From CBDUEF01 sp018063485 (GTDB lineage Bacteria; Pseudomonadota; Alphaproteobacteria; Rhodobacterales; Rhodobacteraceae): a stretch of DNA of 64,000 nucleotides. The notes under the pieces are model-generated. The model saw only the letters and a list, made by a program, of their open reading frames with translations, made no database searches and was not told the origin of the DNA. Of this stretch, positions 36,889 to 46,615 are shown in pieces. The DNA lies in the NCBI GenBank assembly GCA_037045435.1, contig JBAOID010000018.1:310001-374000 (forward strand), given 5' to 3'. Positions within the stretch are counted from its first letter, which is position 1. The number at the start of each line of letters is the position of its first letter. Both the position numbers and the translations under genes were made by a program.

Positions 36889-38565
36889 TTATTCCGCCGA
36901 CAACCGGCTGACCACAACCACCACCTCTGGCTTTTTGCCGATCTCTTCCATCGCCACTTGCCGCACCACACGGCGCAGCGCTTCTTCCAGCTTGTCATCG
37001 GCGCGCAGCAGCTTCGGCTCGGCCCGGTCCAGAAACTCCGACAGTTCCGTCTCAAGCGTATCGGCCAAAGCCCGGTCCCCTTTGCCCTTGCCCGGCAGTC
37101 CCATCAACTCGACCCATGCCTCGCCCAGGGGCTGATCGTTTTCATCCAGCAGCGCCGTCACCATCACCAGACCGTTCAATGCCATCCGTATCCGGTTGCG
37201 CACCACCCCGTCCATCGACCCGATCAGCACCGAACCATCCAGATAGGTCCGACCGGCCTCGATCCGTTCGGCCACCACCGGCACATCGCCGGTGATATCC
37301 ATCATCATACCATTGGTGGCCACCGCCGCCGCGATCCCGGCCTCATGCGCAATGCGCACATGCTCGCGCAGATGGCGGTGCTCGCCATGCATCGGCAGCA
37401 GCATATCGGGCAGGAACAGGCGGTGCGCATGTTCGAGATCGGGGCGGTTGGCATGGCCCGAGACGTGATAAAGCCCGTCATTGTCATCGACGATATCGAC
37501 GCCAATTTCCGAAAAGGCGTTCACAACCGCCAAAACGCCACGCTCATTGCCAGGAATGGTTTTCGACGAAAACAGGAACATATCGCCCTCTTTCATCTCC
37601 ATCCCCAGATATTTTCCCCGGCTTAGCTGCGCCGAAGCGGCGCGGCGCTCGCCCTGCGATCCGGTCACGATCAGCATCAGGCTTTTGCGCGGAATTTCCA
37701 ACGCCTCTTCGGGAGTCACGGTGCGCGGAAAATCGGTCAGAACGCCCGATTCTTGTGCCGCAGAAACCATCCGCTTCATCGCGCGGCCCAACAGGCAAAT
37801 CGTGCGCCCTGCTGCAACCCCAGCCTCGGCCAGCGTTTTCAGACGGGCGACGTTTGACGCAAAGGTCGTCGCCACCACCATCCCGCCCGCGCTGGAGATC
37901 AATTCGGCAATCGGCGCCTTCAGCGTCGATTCCGAGCGGCCCGCATGGGTCGAAAACACGTTGGTCGAATCGCACATCAGCGCCTTGACCGGGCGCTCTG
38001 CGGCAATCCCCTCCATCAGCGCATCGTCCCAGGCCTCGCCCACGATGGGGTTGGCGTCGCGCTTGAAATCACCCGAATGCACGATCCGGCCCGCAGGCGT
38101 ATCAATGATCAGCGCCGAGCTTTCCGGGATCGAATGGCTGACCGGCACGAACTGCACCTTGAACGGCCCGGCTTCAACCACGGCGGGGCGCGCCTCAACC
38201 ACGGTGATCACGTCTTTCGGCAAACCCGCCTCGTCGAACTTCAACCGCCCGATAGTGGCGGTAAATTTGCGCGTATAGACCGGCTTTTTCAGCGCGGGCC
38301 ACAACAGTGCCAGCGCGCCGATATGGTCCTCATGCGCATGGGTGATAAAAATCGCCTCCAACCGGTCAAGTTTGTCACTCAGCCACGAAATATCGGCCAT
38401 GATCAGATCAACACCGGGGCTGCTGTCCATATCAGGGAAGGCCACACCCAGATCGACCAATATCAGCCGCTCTTTGCCCTTGGGGCCGTATCCGTAAACA
38501 TAGGCATTCATGCCGATCTCGCCGGCGCCTCCCAAGGGAAGGTAGATCAGTCGTTCACCGCTCAT
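36889..38565 (-). CDS. rnj: Ribonuclease J
   Basis: 558 residues: a metallo-beta-lactamase domain with HAHEDH at 76-81, a beta-CASP domain, and a C-terminal RNA-binding region. Further metal-site residues are in VSHSIPESSAL and HSGDFKRD. RNase J has 5'-3' exo- and endonuclease activity and matures 5' ends of rRNA and mRNA in alphaproteobacteria that also have RNase E. The start overlaps the end of coaX by 11 bases. Confidence 0.95.
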   Translation of the reverse strand: MSGERLIYLPLGGAGEIGMNAYVYGYGPKGKERLILVDLGVAFPDMDSSPGVDLIMADISWLSDKLDRLEAIFITHAHEDHIGALALLWPALKKPVYTRKFTATIGRLKFDEAGLPKDVITVVEARPAVVEAGPFKVQFVPVSHSIPESSALIIDTPAGRIVHSGDFKRDANPIVGEAWDDALMEGIAAERPVKALMCDSTNVFSTHAGRSESTLKAPIAELISSAGGMVVATTFASNVARLKTLAEAGVAAGRTICLLGRAMKRMVSAAQESGVLTDFPRTVTPEEALEIPRKSLMLIVTGSQGERRAASAQLSRGKYLGMEMKEGDMFLFSSKTIPGNERGVLAVVNAFSEIGVDIVDDNDGLYHVSGHANRPDLEHAHRLFLPDMLLPMHGEHRHLREHVRIAHEAGIAAAVATNGMMMDITGDVPVVAERIEAGRTYLDGSVLIGSMDGVVRNRIRMALNGLVMVTALLDENDQPLGEAWVELMGLPGKGKGDRALADTLETELSEFLDRAEPKLLRADDKLEEALRRVVRQVAMEEIGKKPEVVVVVSRLSAE

Positions 38566-39340
38566 GCGTTTGCATCTCTTTGTTGAAATCGTGGATCAGA
38601 ACCAGACCGTGCATCGTCAGGTCATCCTCGATGGAATGAAACAGGTCAGTGCCTTGGGCAAACAAGGACGCAAGGCCACCTGTCGCGATCACCTTCATCG
38701 GGCGCTCACGCTCACGGCGGACTTCGCGGACAATGCCCTCGATCAGACCGATATAGCCCCAATACACGCCCGATTGCATACAGGCCACCGTATTCGTGCC
38801 GATTGCGAAGGCAGGTTTGGAAATATCGACATGCGGCAGGGCGGCGGCGGCCATATGCAGCGCCTCAAGCGACAGGTTGACCCCCGGCGCAATCACCCCG
38901 CCCACATAGGCCCCGTCGATATCCACCACATCAAAGGTGGTGGCGGTGCCGAAATCGAGCACGATCAGATCGCCGCCGTGGCGATCAAAGCCGCCCACGG
39001 TATTGACCAGACGATCCGGCCCCACCGTCACGCCCGCATCTACGCGCGGGGCCACCGGCAGCGCACATTCCGCCTTGCCCACCACCAGCGGGCGGCAGGC
39101 GAAATAGCGGTCACACAACACCCGCAAGTTGAACACCACGCGCGGCACGGTCGACGAGATGATCACCTCAGAGATATCAGCCTCGGTTTTCGTCAGCGTC
39201 ATCAGCGATTGCAACCAGACGTAATATTCATCCGCCGTGCGCTTGTGATCAGTGGCAAGGCGCCAGGTGGCGACAAAGCCCGACCCGTTCCAGATTGAAA
39301 ACACCGTATTGGTATTGCCACAGTCGATGGCCAAAAGCAT
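38555..39340 (-). CDS. coaX: Type III pantothenate kinase
   Basis: 261 residues of the ASKHA fold. The phosphate-binding motifs are LLAIDCGNTNTVFSIW (residues 2-17), GPDRLVN (about 102-108) and DFGTATTFDVVD (about 124-135). It phosphorylates pantothenate as the first step of CoA synthesis. It sits between birA and rnj, the order nuoN-birA-coaX-rnj being common in Rhodobacterales. Confidence 0.95.
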   Translation of the reverse strand: MLLAIDCGNTNTVFSIWNGSGFVATWRLATDHKRTADEYYVWLQSLMTLTKTEADISEVIISSTVPRVVFNLRVLCDRYFACRPLVVGKAECALPVAPRVDAGVTVGPDRLVNTVGGFDRHGGDLIVLDFGTATTFDVVDIDGAYVGGVIAPGVNLSLEALHMAAAALPHVDISKPAFAIGTNTVACMQSGVYWGYIGLIEGIVREVRRERERPMKVIATGGLASLFAQGTDLFHSIEDDLTMHGLVLIHDFNKEMQTHER

Positions 39341-39355
39341 GTCCGCCCCCCGTTT

Positions 39356-40111
39356 TCAGAAAAAGACCTCTGCGGCGGGAATCACCACTGGGCCTTGGGA
39401 TGTGCGCAAAACAAGGTTGCCCGATTGATCAATCGTTTCGAACACACCGCTGCGTGTCTGGGTGCCGCTGCGGGCGCGAATGGTTTCGCCCAGCCTGGCT
39501 GCATCGGCCAGCCACGCGCTCCGCAGTGTCGAAAAGCCATTGGCAGTGAACTCTGTTTCCCAAGCGGCATAGGCGGGTGCCAGCGCATCCAGAAACACCT
39601 CGGGTGCGATCCGCACTCCGGTTTCACCCAGCAAAGACACCGGCAGCAAGGCCTCAGCTTCGATTTGATCCAAGGGCGGGGCGGAAATCAGGTTGACGCC
39701 AAAGCCGATCGCCAGATGCGCCCCGCCTTGCCCCACCCCGATGCTTTCCAGCAAAATCCCCGCCAACTTCCCCCCGTTCAGCAAAACGTCATTGGGCCAT
39801 TTCAATGACCAGCCCACCGTAAGCCCGGTGACGGCAATCAGCGCGTCGCGCAGCGCCAGTGCGGCGGCAAACGAGCGCAATGCCACCTGTTCCGCCGGCT
39901 CAACCGGGTGCAGCAACAATGAGGCATGGAAATTCCCGCGCGGGCTGGCCCAGGCACGGGCACGCCGCCCTTTACCAGCAGTTTGCTCAAGCCCCAAAAA
40001 CCACGCGGGCCCCACCAGCGACGGGGCCCTGCGCAAAGCAAGCGCATTGGTGCTGTCTACCGTTTCAAGGACATGGCGCGCCACATCCTTGGGCCAGAGA
40101 TTAGCCGACAA
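39356..40111 (-). CDS. birA: Biotin--[acetyl-CoA-carboxylase] ligase
   Basis: About 251 residues. Family motifs include ETVDSTNALA (DSTN), QTAGKGRRARAW (GRGRxxRxW-like), the SLKWPNDVLLNGGKLAGILLE stretch that binds biotinyl-AMP, and IGFGVNL. There is no N-terminal DNA-binding domain, so it is a pure ligase that biotinylates carboxylase carrier proteins. The start is uncertain: a TTG at 40111 keeps the conserved WP before DVARHVLETVDSTN and overlaps the nuoN stop, a GTG at 40084 would drop it, and an ATG at 40150 would extend into nuoN. Confidence 0.88.
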   Translation of the reverse strand: MSANLWPKDVARHVLETVDSTNALALRRAPSLVGPAWFLGLEQTAGKGRRARAWASPRGNFHASLLLHPVEPAEQVALRSFAAALALRDALIAVTGLTVGWSLKWPNDVLLNGGKLAGILLESIGVGQGGAHLAIGFGVNLISAPPLDQIEAEALLPVSLLGETGVRIAPEVFLDALAPAYAAWETEFTANGFSTLRSAWLADAARLGETIRARSGTQTRSGVFETIDQSGNLVLRTSQGPVVIPAAEVFF

Positions 40112-41537
40112 GGGCTTGGGCCGCAGCCAAGGCCGGGGTTTCGATGCCAAACAGGTTGATCACCCCAAGCAGCATCACCGCCGAGGCCGCAACGAACATC
40201 ACCCAAAGGACCGGTGACATCGGATTGGCAACCCCTTCGGTCTTTTCGCCGAAATACATATAGTAAACGATGCGCAGATAGTAAAACGCCCCGATCACCG
40301 AGGCGATCACGCCAGCCAGCGCCAGCCAGGCCATATCCGCATCATAAGCCGCTTTCAGCACGTAGAACTTCCCGAAAAAGCCCAACAAGGGCGGCACTCC
40401 GGCAAGGCTGAACAGCAACACCAGCATCCCCAGCGCCTTGAGCGGCTCACGCTTGGACAGCATGTTGAAACTGGCGATATCCGAGGCCGGTTGGCCATCG
40501 CGTTCAATCGACAGGATGAACGCAAACACCCCGATATTCATCGACACATAGATTGCCATATAGATCAGCATCGCCTGCACGCCCTCGGCGGTGCCCGAGG
40601 CCAGACCCATCAGCGCAAAGCCCATATGGGAAATCGAGGAATAGGCCATCAGCCGCTTGATGTCGCGCTGCGCGATCCCCGCGACAGCCCCCAGAAACAT
40701 CGACAATACCGACAGCGCGGCCAGAACCTGACTCCATTCGCCGACGACACCGCCAAAAGCGTCATAGATCACGCGCGCAATCAGCGCCATCGCGGCCATT
40801 TTCGGAGCGGTAGCGAAAAACGCGGTCACCGGAGTGGGTGCGCCTTCGTAAACATCCGGCGTCCACATGTGGAACGGCACCGCCGAAACCTTGAAGGACA
40901 TGCCGGTCAGAATGAACACAAGGCCAAACAACAGACCCAAAGGTGCGTGATCACCCAGCACCGACAGGATACCCGCGAAACCGGTGGTTCCGGCATAGCC
41001 ATAAACCAGCGACGCGCCATAAAGCAGCAGACCCGAGGACAGCGATCCCAGCACAAAATACTTCAGACCGGCTTCGGAAGATTTCGCCGAATCCCGCTGC
41101 ATCGAGGCCACGACATAGAGCGCCAGCGATTGCAGCTCCAACCCCATATAAAGCGCAATCAGATCGCCCGCCGAGACCATCACCATCATCCCGATCACTG
41201 ACAGGGCAATCAAGATAGGATATTCAAACCGCGCCAACTTGCGCCGCGCCATGTAATCTTGCGCCATCACCAGAACGGCAGCGGCAGAGATCAGCACCAC
41301 CACCTTGGCAAAGCGCGAAAACGCGTCATCCGTAAACAGGCCGCCAAACGCGACGTTGGTGCCGCTCTCGCCCGTCGCGATATAGACAGCAAGGGCCACA
41401 AACACCGCAGCCGTGGCCCAGGTGATGATCCCGGTGGCTGCGTCCTTGCCGGTGTAAACCGCACCAAGCAGCGCCAGCATGGCAAAGATCGCCAGCAAAA
41501 CCTCGGGCAGGACGATGTGAAAATCAACTGCGGTCAT
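40101..41537 (-). CDS. nuoN: NADH-quinone oxidoreductase subunit N
   Basis: 478 residues, about fourteen membrane helices; one of three antiporter-like subunits in the proton-pumping arm of complex I. Conserved segments include the MGLELQSLALYVVASMQR region with the helix-5 glutamate, the KYFVLGSLSSGLLLYG lysine helix and AYSSISHMGFALMGL. It is the last nuo gene, twelve bases after nuoM. Confidence 0.95.
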   Translation of the reverse strand: MTAVDFHIVLPEVLLAIFAMLALLGAVYTGKDAATGIITWATAAVFVALAVYIATGESGTNVAFGGLFTDDAFSRFAKVVVLISAAAVLVMAQDYMARRKLARFEYPILIALSVIGMMVMVSAGDLIALYMGLELQSLALYVVASMQRDSAKSSEAGLKYFVLGSLSSGLLLYGASLVYGYAGTTGFAGILSVLGDHAPLGLLFGLVFILTGMSFKVSAVPFHMWTPDVYEGAPTPVTAFFATAPKMAAMALIARVIYDAFGGVVGEWSQVLAALSVLSMFLGAVAGIAQRDIKRLMAYSSISHMGFALMGLASGTAEGVQAMLIYMAIYVSMNIGVFAFILSIERDGQPASDIASFNMLSKREPLKALGMLVLLFSLAGVPPLLGFFGKFYVLKAAYDADMAWLALAGVIASVIGAFYYLRIVYYMYFGEKTEGVANPMSPVLWVMFVAASAVMLLGVINLFGIETPALAAAQALVG

Positions 41538-41549
41538 CGGAGCCGTCCT

Positions 41550-43070
41550 TCAGTTCTGGGCCAGCGCCGCAATTGCGGTCTGGTATTGTGTCACAAGATG
41601 CTTGACCGAAGGGCCAATCAGATCCGTCACCAGGGCAGGGTAGACGCCCAACAACAGGGTCATGATGATCAAGGGCGCAAAGATCGCGCGCTCGCGGCGG
41701 CTCATGTCCTGAATGGTCATCAGACCTTCCTTGACCAGCGATCCAAACACCACCCGGCGATACAGCCACAAAGCATAGGACGCCGACAGGATCACACCCG
41801 AAGTTGCCACCATCGCGACCCAGGTATTGACCTGAAAAATCCCCATCAGCGTCAGGAATTCGCCCACAAAGCCCGAGGTGCCCGGCAAGCCGACATTGGC
41901 CATGGTAAAGAACATGAACACCAGCGCATAGGCGGGCATCCGGTTCACGAGACCGCCATAGGCATCAATCTCGCGCGTGTGCATCCGGTCATAGATCACG
42001 CCCACGCACAAAAAGAGCGCGCCCGAGATGAAGCCGTGGCTCAACATCTGAAAAATCGCACCATCAACACCCTGTTGATTGGCCGCGAAAATCCCCATCG
42101 TCACATAGCCCATATGGGCAACCGACGAATAGGCCACCAGCTTTTTCATATCCGATTGCACCAGCGCCACCAGCGAAGTGTAGACAATCGCAATCGCCGA
42201 CATCCAAAGCATCAGGTCGGTCATCACATAGCTGCCAACCGGGAACATCGGCAGGCTGAAGCGCAAGAATCCGTAGCCGCCCATCTTCAGCAAGATCGCC
42301 GCCAGCACCACCGAGCCCGCCGTTGGGGCTTGCACGTGCGCATCGGGCAACCAGGTATGCACCGGCCACATCGGCAACTTCACCGCAAATGAGGCAAAGA
42401 ACGCCAGAAACAGCAGCGTCTGCAACCCGCCAGAAACGGTCACTCCCAGAACAACCATCGGATCGGATGAGAATTTCGTGGTCATCAGCGTCGGAATGTC
42501 GGTGGTGCCCGCCGCGTGATACATCGCAATCATCGCCACCAGCATCAGCACCGAGCCGAGGAAGGTATAAAGGAAGAACTTGAACGAGGCATAAATCCGG
42601 TTCGCCCCGCCCCAGATGCCAATGATCAGGAACATCGGGATCAATCCGCCCTCAAAGAACAGATAAAACAGCACCAGATCCAGTGCGCAGAACACGCCAA
42701 GCATCAGCGTTTCCAACAACAGGAAGGCGATCATGTATTCCTTGACGCGGGTTTGCACGTTCCAGCACGCCAGAATGGTGATTGGCATCAGGAAAGTCGT
42801 CAGCATCACGAACAGGATCGAAATCCCGTCGACGCCCATTTTGTAATTCAGCCCCAGTATCCATGGCCGCTCAGCCACGAACTGCATATCGGTGTTGGCC
42901 GGGTCGAACTTGGCCAACACATAAAGCGAAATCGCCAGCGTCGCCAAAGTCGCCACCAGCGCCACCCATTTGGCATTGCGTCCTGCGGTCGCATCATTGC
43001 CGCGCAAGAACAGCGCAAGGATCAGCGCCGCCACCGCAGGCAGGAAAGTAATCAGCGAGAGCATATCCAT
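41550..43070 (-). CDS. nuoM: NADH-quinone oxidoreductase subunit M
   Basis: 506 residues with about fourteen membrane helices. The proton-channel signature is seen in LVLFYLFFEGGLIPMFLIIGIWGG (conserved Glu), and LVAYSSVAHMGYVTMGI, plus the KLPMWPVHTWLPDAHVQAPTAGSVVLA segment shared with nuoL and Mrp antiporters. Four bases separate it from nuoL. Confidence 0.96.
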   Translation of the reverse strand: MDMLSLITFLPAVAALILALFLRGNDATAGRNAKWVALVATLATLAISLYVLAKFDPANTDMQFVAERPWILGLNYKMGVDGISILFVMLTTFLMPITILACWNVQTRVKEYMIAFLLLETLMLGVFCALDLVLFYLFFEGGLIPMFLIIGIWGGANRIYASFKFFLYTFLGSVLMLVAMIAMYHAAGTTDIPTLMTTKFSSDPMVVLGVTVSGGLQTLLFLAFFASFAVKLPMWPVHTWLPDAHVQAPTAGSVVLAAILLKMGGYGFLRFSLPMFPVGSYVMTDLMLWMSAIAIVYTSLVALVQSDMKKLVAYSSVAHMGYVTMGIFAANQQGVDGAIFQMLSHGFISGALFLCVGVIYDRMHTREIDAYGGLVNRMPAYALVFMFFTMANVGLPGTSGFVGEFLTLMGIFQVNTWVAMVATSGVILSASYALWLYRRVVFGSLVKEGLMTIQDMSRRERAIFAPLIIMTLLLGVYPALVTDLIGPSVKHLVTQYQTAIAALAQN

Positions 43071-43074
43071 AACC

Positions 43075-45193
43075 TTAGTGCCCCCCCGAGAGCGTCATCC
43101 AGATGAGCAAGGCGGCAATCCCAAGCACCATCGCAAAAGCATAAGTAAAGACATAACCCGATTGGGCGCGACCGGCGAGACGGGTGAAGAACGGGATGAT
43201 CCCCATCGCCAAACCGTTCAACGTGCCGTCAATCACGCCGACATCGCCCTTCTTCCACAGCAAGCGGCCAATCCATTTGCCAAAGCGCACGAAGATCACC
43301 TCGTAAAGCTCATCAAAATACCATTTGTTCAACAAGAACAGGTAAAGCGGGCGCTGCTGTGCAGCCAGTCTGGCAGGCATTTCCGGCGAGCGGATGTAGA
43401 ATTTCCACGCCAGAAGGAAGCCCAGAACCATGGCGACAAAGGGCGAAACCTTGACCCATTGCGGTGCCTCATGCGCGTGATGCAGCACTTCGTTCTCGAC
43501 CCCCAGATAGATCGCGCCCTTGGGTGCCGCCATCGCGGTATGATCTTCGGTTACCGCAGGCGCTGCTTCAGTGCTTGCCGCCTCGAGTCGTCGCGGTTGT
43601 GGTTCTCAGTGGCCGCTGCTTCGGTTGTCGCCGTCGCTTCATGCGCCACGGCAGCTTCCATGTTGAACCAGCTCCGCATCTTGGCCTCATCGCCAAAGAA
43701 GCTGTTATACCAGACCATCCCGGCAAACACCGCCCCCAGCGCCAGCACGCCCAGCGGGATCAGCATCACCGACGGGCTTTCATGCGCATGATCATAGGCA
43801 TGGGTGTCGCCCTTGGGCTTGCCGTAAAACGTCATGAACATCAGCCGCCACGAGTAGAACGAGGTCATGAACGCCGCCACCACCAGCAAGATGAAAGCGT
43901 AGTTCGAGCCGACCCAGGCGCTTTCGATCACCGCGTCTTTCGACAGGAAGCCTGCAAAACCAATATGCGTCAGCGGAATGCCAACGCCGGTAATCGCCAG
44001 CGTTCCGATCATCATCGCCCAGAAAGTCAGCGGGATCTTCTTGCGCAAACCGCCATAGTTGCGCATGTCCTGCTCATGGTGCATCGCATGGATAACCGAA
44101 CCTGCGCCAAGAAACAGCATCGCCTTGAAGAAGGCGTGGGTGAAGAGGTGGAACATCGCCACCGGATACATGCCAACACCAGCGGCAACAAACATGTAAC
44201 CAAGCTGCGAGCAGGTGGAATAGGCGATCACGCGCTTGATATCGTTTTGAACCAGACCGACGGTCGCGGCAAAAAACGCTGTCGTCGCACCGATCACCAC
44301 GATCATTGCCTTGGCATCGGGTGCATATTCATAAAGCGGTGACATCCGGCAAACGAGGAACACCCCCGCCGTTACCATCGTTGCGGCATGGATCAGCGCC
44401 GACACCGGTGTTGGGCCTTCCATCGCATCGGGCAACCAGGTGTGCAGGAACAGTTGCGCCGATTTGCCCATGGCACCAATGAACAGCAAGACCCCGATCA
44501 GGTTCGCCGCATTCCAATCGGCCCACAAGAAATGCAACTGCGTCTCGGCCAGTTTCGGCGCTGCCGCGAAGACATCATCCAGCCGGATCGCAATCCGTCA
44601 GATAGAAACAGCCCGAAAATCCCCAGCGCAAAGCCGAAATCGCCAACCCGGTTGACCACAAAGGCCTTGATCGCCGCCGCATTGGCGCTTGGTTTCTTGT
44701 AGTAGAACCCGATCAAAAGATATGAGGCGACGCCCACACCCTCCCAGCCAAAGAACATCTGCACCAGATTGTCGCTGGTGATCAGCGCCAGCATCGCAAA
44801 GGTAAAGAAGGAAAGATAGGCAAAGAACCGCGCCTTGTAGGCCTCGCCATGGGTCCAATTCTCATCATGCGCCATATAGCCAAAGCTATACAGATGCACC
44901 AAGGCCGACACCGTGTTCACCACCACCAGCATGATCGCCGTCATCCGGTCCAGCCTTATGCCCCAGTCTGTGGACAGGCTGCCGGACTCGATCCAGCGCA
45001 GAATGGTGATATGTTGGGTGTCGCCCTGAAAAGTCAGGAAGATATACCAGCTCAGGGCGGCTGCCAGAAACAGCAGCCCCGTGGTGATAACCTGCCCGGC
45101 ACGTTCGCCGATAAACCGCCAGCCAAAGCCGCAGATCAGCGCGCCGACCAACGGCGCAAACAGGGTGACAGTAGCGCTGAGTTGATAATCCAT
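43075..45193 (-). CDS. nuoL: NADH-quinone oxidoreductase subunit L (frame broken twice)
   Basis: About 705 residues after repair, normal for NuoL with its long lateral helix at the C-terminus. Antiporter-like motifs are FFGWEGVGVASYLLIGFYY, LFLHTWLPDAMEGPTPVSALIHAATMVTAGVFL, and VIAYSTCSQLGYMFVA. The frame changes near 44590 and near 43600. The first is cured by removing two bases to give the expected LTDSIRLDD continuation; the second could be two extra bases or one missing. All conserved regions are present, so a functional gene in the organism is expected. Confidence 0.92.
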
Positions 45194-45197
45194 GCTC

Positions 45198-45503
45198 TCA
45201 GCCCTTCATCACGTTGACGTCTTCGACGTCGATGGTGCCACGGTTGCGGAAGAACGCCACCAGGATTGCCAGGCCAATGGCCGCCTCTGCCGCCGCCACT
45301 GTGAGGACGAACATGGTGAACACCTGTCCCACCAGATCGCCCATATAGGACGAGAAGGCGACAAAGTTGATGTTGACCGCCAGCAGCATCAACTCGATCG
45401 ACATCAAGATCACGATCACATTCTTCCGGTTCAGGAAGATGCCGAAAATCCCGATGACGAACAGCGCCGCCGCCACGATCAGATAATGTTCTAGGCCTAC
45501 CAT
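45198..45503 (-). CDS. nuoK: NADH-quinone oxidoreductase subunit K
   Basis: 101 residues, three membrane helices, including the two membrane glutamates of the E-channel in LMSIELMLLAVNINF and TVAAAEAAIGLAILV. The start at 45503 (MVGLEHYLIVAAALF) is the family N-terminus. It follows an intercistronic hairpin after nuoJ. Confidence 0.96.
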   Translation of the reverse strand: MVGLEHYLIVAAALFVIGIFGIFLNRKNVIVILMSIELMLLAVNINFVAFSSYMGDLVGQVFTMFVLTVAAAEAAIGLAILVAFFRNRGTIDVEDVNVMKG

Positions 45504-45546
45504 CTTCGTCCCTCCGGGTCTTTGCCCGTTGCCGTCATTCCTTGAC

Positions 45547-45581
45547 TTCGCAGAGCGGGGAAAACGCCACCGCTCTGCGAA
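45547..45581 (-). other. Perfect 12-bp intercistronic hairpin between nuoJ and nuoK
   Basis: TTCGCAGAGCGG and CCGCTCTGCGAA are exact inverse copies around an 11-base loop, beginning two bases after the nuoJ stop codon. There is no T tract, so termination is unlikely. An mRNA processing or stability element inside the long nuo transcript is a reasonable guess. Confidence 0.7.
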
Positions 45582-45583
45582 AC

Positions 45584-46199
45584 TTACAACCCCTGCCCCG
45601 GCTTCACGTCGATCAATTCCATCGCCTTGGCCGGATCGCGCCACATCTGATGCAGCACGTTCTGGCGCTTCACATCCTTGCGGTGACGCAGGGTCAAAAC
45701 AATCGCACCGATCATCGCCACCAGCAGGATCAGACCCGCCAATTGGAACAACATCAGATATTTATCATAGATCAACAGCCCCAGCGCGCGGGTGTTTTCC
45801 ACCTGAGCCGCATCGGGTGTGACCGCCGCACGCAGGCCCAAGGCCCCATCCGCCTGCACCCAGGCGCCAATGCCCAGCACCAGTTGCATGATGATCACCA
45901 CCGCAACCAGCAGGCCCAGCGGCATATAGCGGCTCATCTCGCCCTTCAACGCGGCGAAATCAACGTCCAGCATCATCACCACGAACAAGAACAACACCGC
46001 CACCGCGCCCACATAAACGATGACCAGCAGCATCGCCACAAACTCGGCCCCCAACAGCACGAACAGCCCCGAAGCCGACAGAAACGTCAAGATCAGCCAG
46101 AGCACCGAATGCACCGGGTTGCGCGACAGCGTCACCAGAAGCCCGCGCCGTGACCAAGACGGTGGCAAAGGCGTAAAAAGCCAGATCAGCAATGGTCAT
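45584..46199 (-). CDS. nuoJ: NADH-quinone oxidoreductase subunit J (one frameshift)
   Basis: About 204 residues, five membrane helices. The true N-terminus is MTIADLAFYAFATVLVTA at 46199, which then shifts one base near 46148 into GLLVTLSRNPVHSVLWLILTF. Dropping one base joins them. The conserved EFVAMLLVIVYVGAVAVLFLFVVMML helix (with the family pi-bulge region) is intact. The start overlaps the stop of the carboxymuconolactone decarboxylase-like gene as ATGA. Confidence 0.92.
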
Positions 46200-46606
46200 G
46201 GCGCTTTCTCCTCGGTTTCAGCAAAGACGGATTGGGCAATCTCAAGCGCCTTTTGCATGGCGGGCAAGCCGCCGAACATCGACATTTGCCAGATCACTTC
46301 GGCGATCTCGCGCTTGGTGGCCCCCGCCGTAAGCGCCTGTTTCACCGTCAACCGCATCTGCGGCTCGGCCTGCGCGCCCAAAACCGTCAGCGCCGCAATT
46401 GTCACCAGCAGACGGGTGCGGGCATCAAGACCCTCGGGGTTGAAGGTCTTGCCGAACCACGCCTCAAGCATGTCCTTGGGCATGGTCGGAAACAGCTTCT
46501 CAAAGCCCTTCACATCCACGCCTTCCAATGCAGGCTTGAAGGCAGCCGCCATCTGCTGGCCCTGCTCCATCATCTGCTTGAAGATCTGAGTGAATGCGTC
46601 GGTCAT
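46196..46606 (-). CDS. Carboxymuconolactone decarboxylase-family protein without Cys or His, inside the nuo operon
   Basis: 136 residues. The family core is recognisable at about 58-125: LDARTRLLVTIAALTVLGAQAEPQMRLTVKQALTAGATKREIAEVIWQMSMFGGLPAM. AhpD-type members have a CxxC pair and PcaC-type members a conserved His; this protein has no cysteine and no histidine at all, so neither chemistry is possible. It lies nine bases after nuoI and overlaps nuoJ by four, so it is co-translated with complex I. A structural or assembly role is a guess. Confidence 0.8.
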   Translation of the reverse strand: MTDAFTQIFKQMMEQGQQMAAAFKPALEGVDVKGFEKLFPTMPKDMLEAWFGKTFNPEGLDARTRLLVTIAALTVLGAQAEPQMRLTVKQALTAGATKREIAEVIWQMSMFGGLPAMQKALEIAQSVFAETEEKAP

Positions 46607-46615
46607 CTGCGGGCC

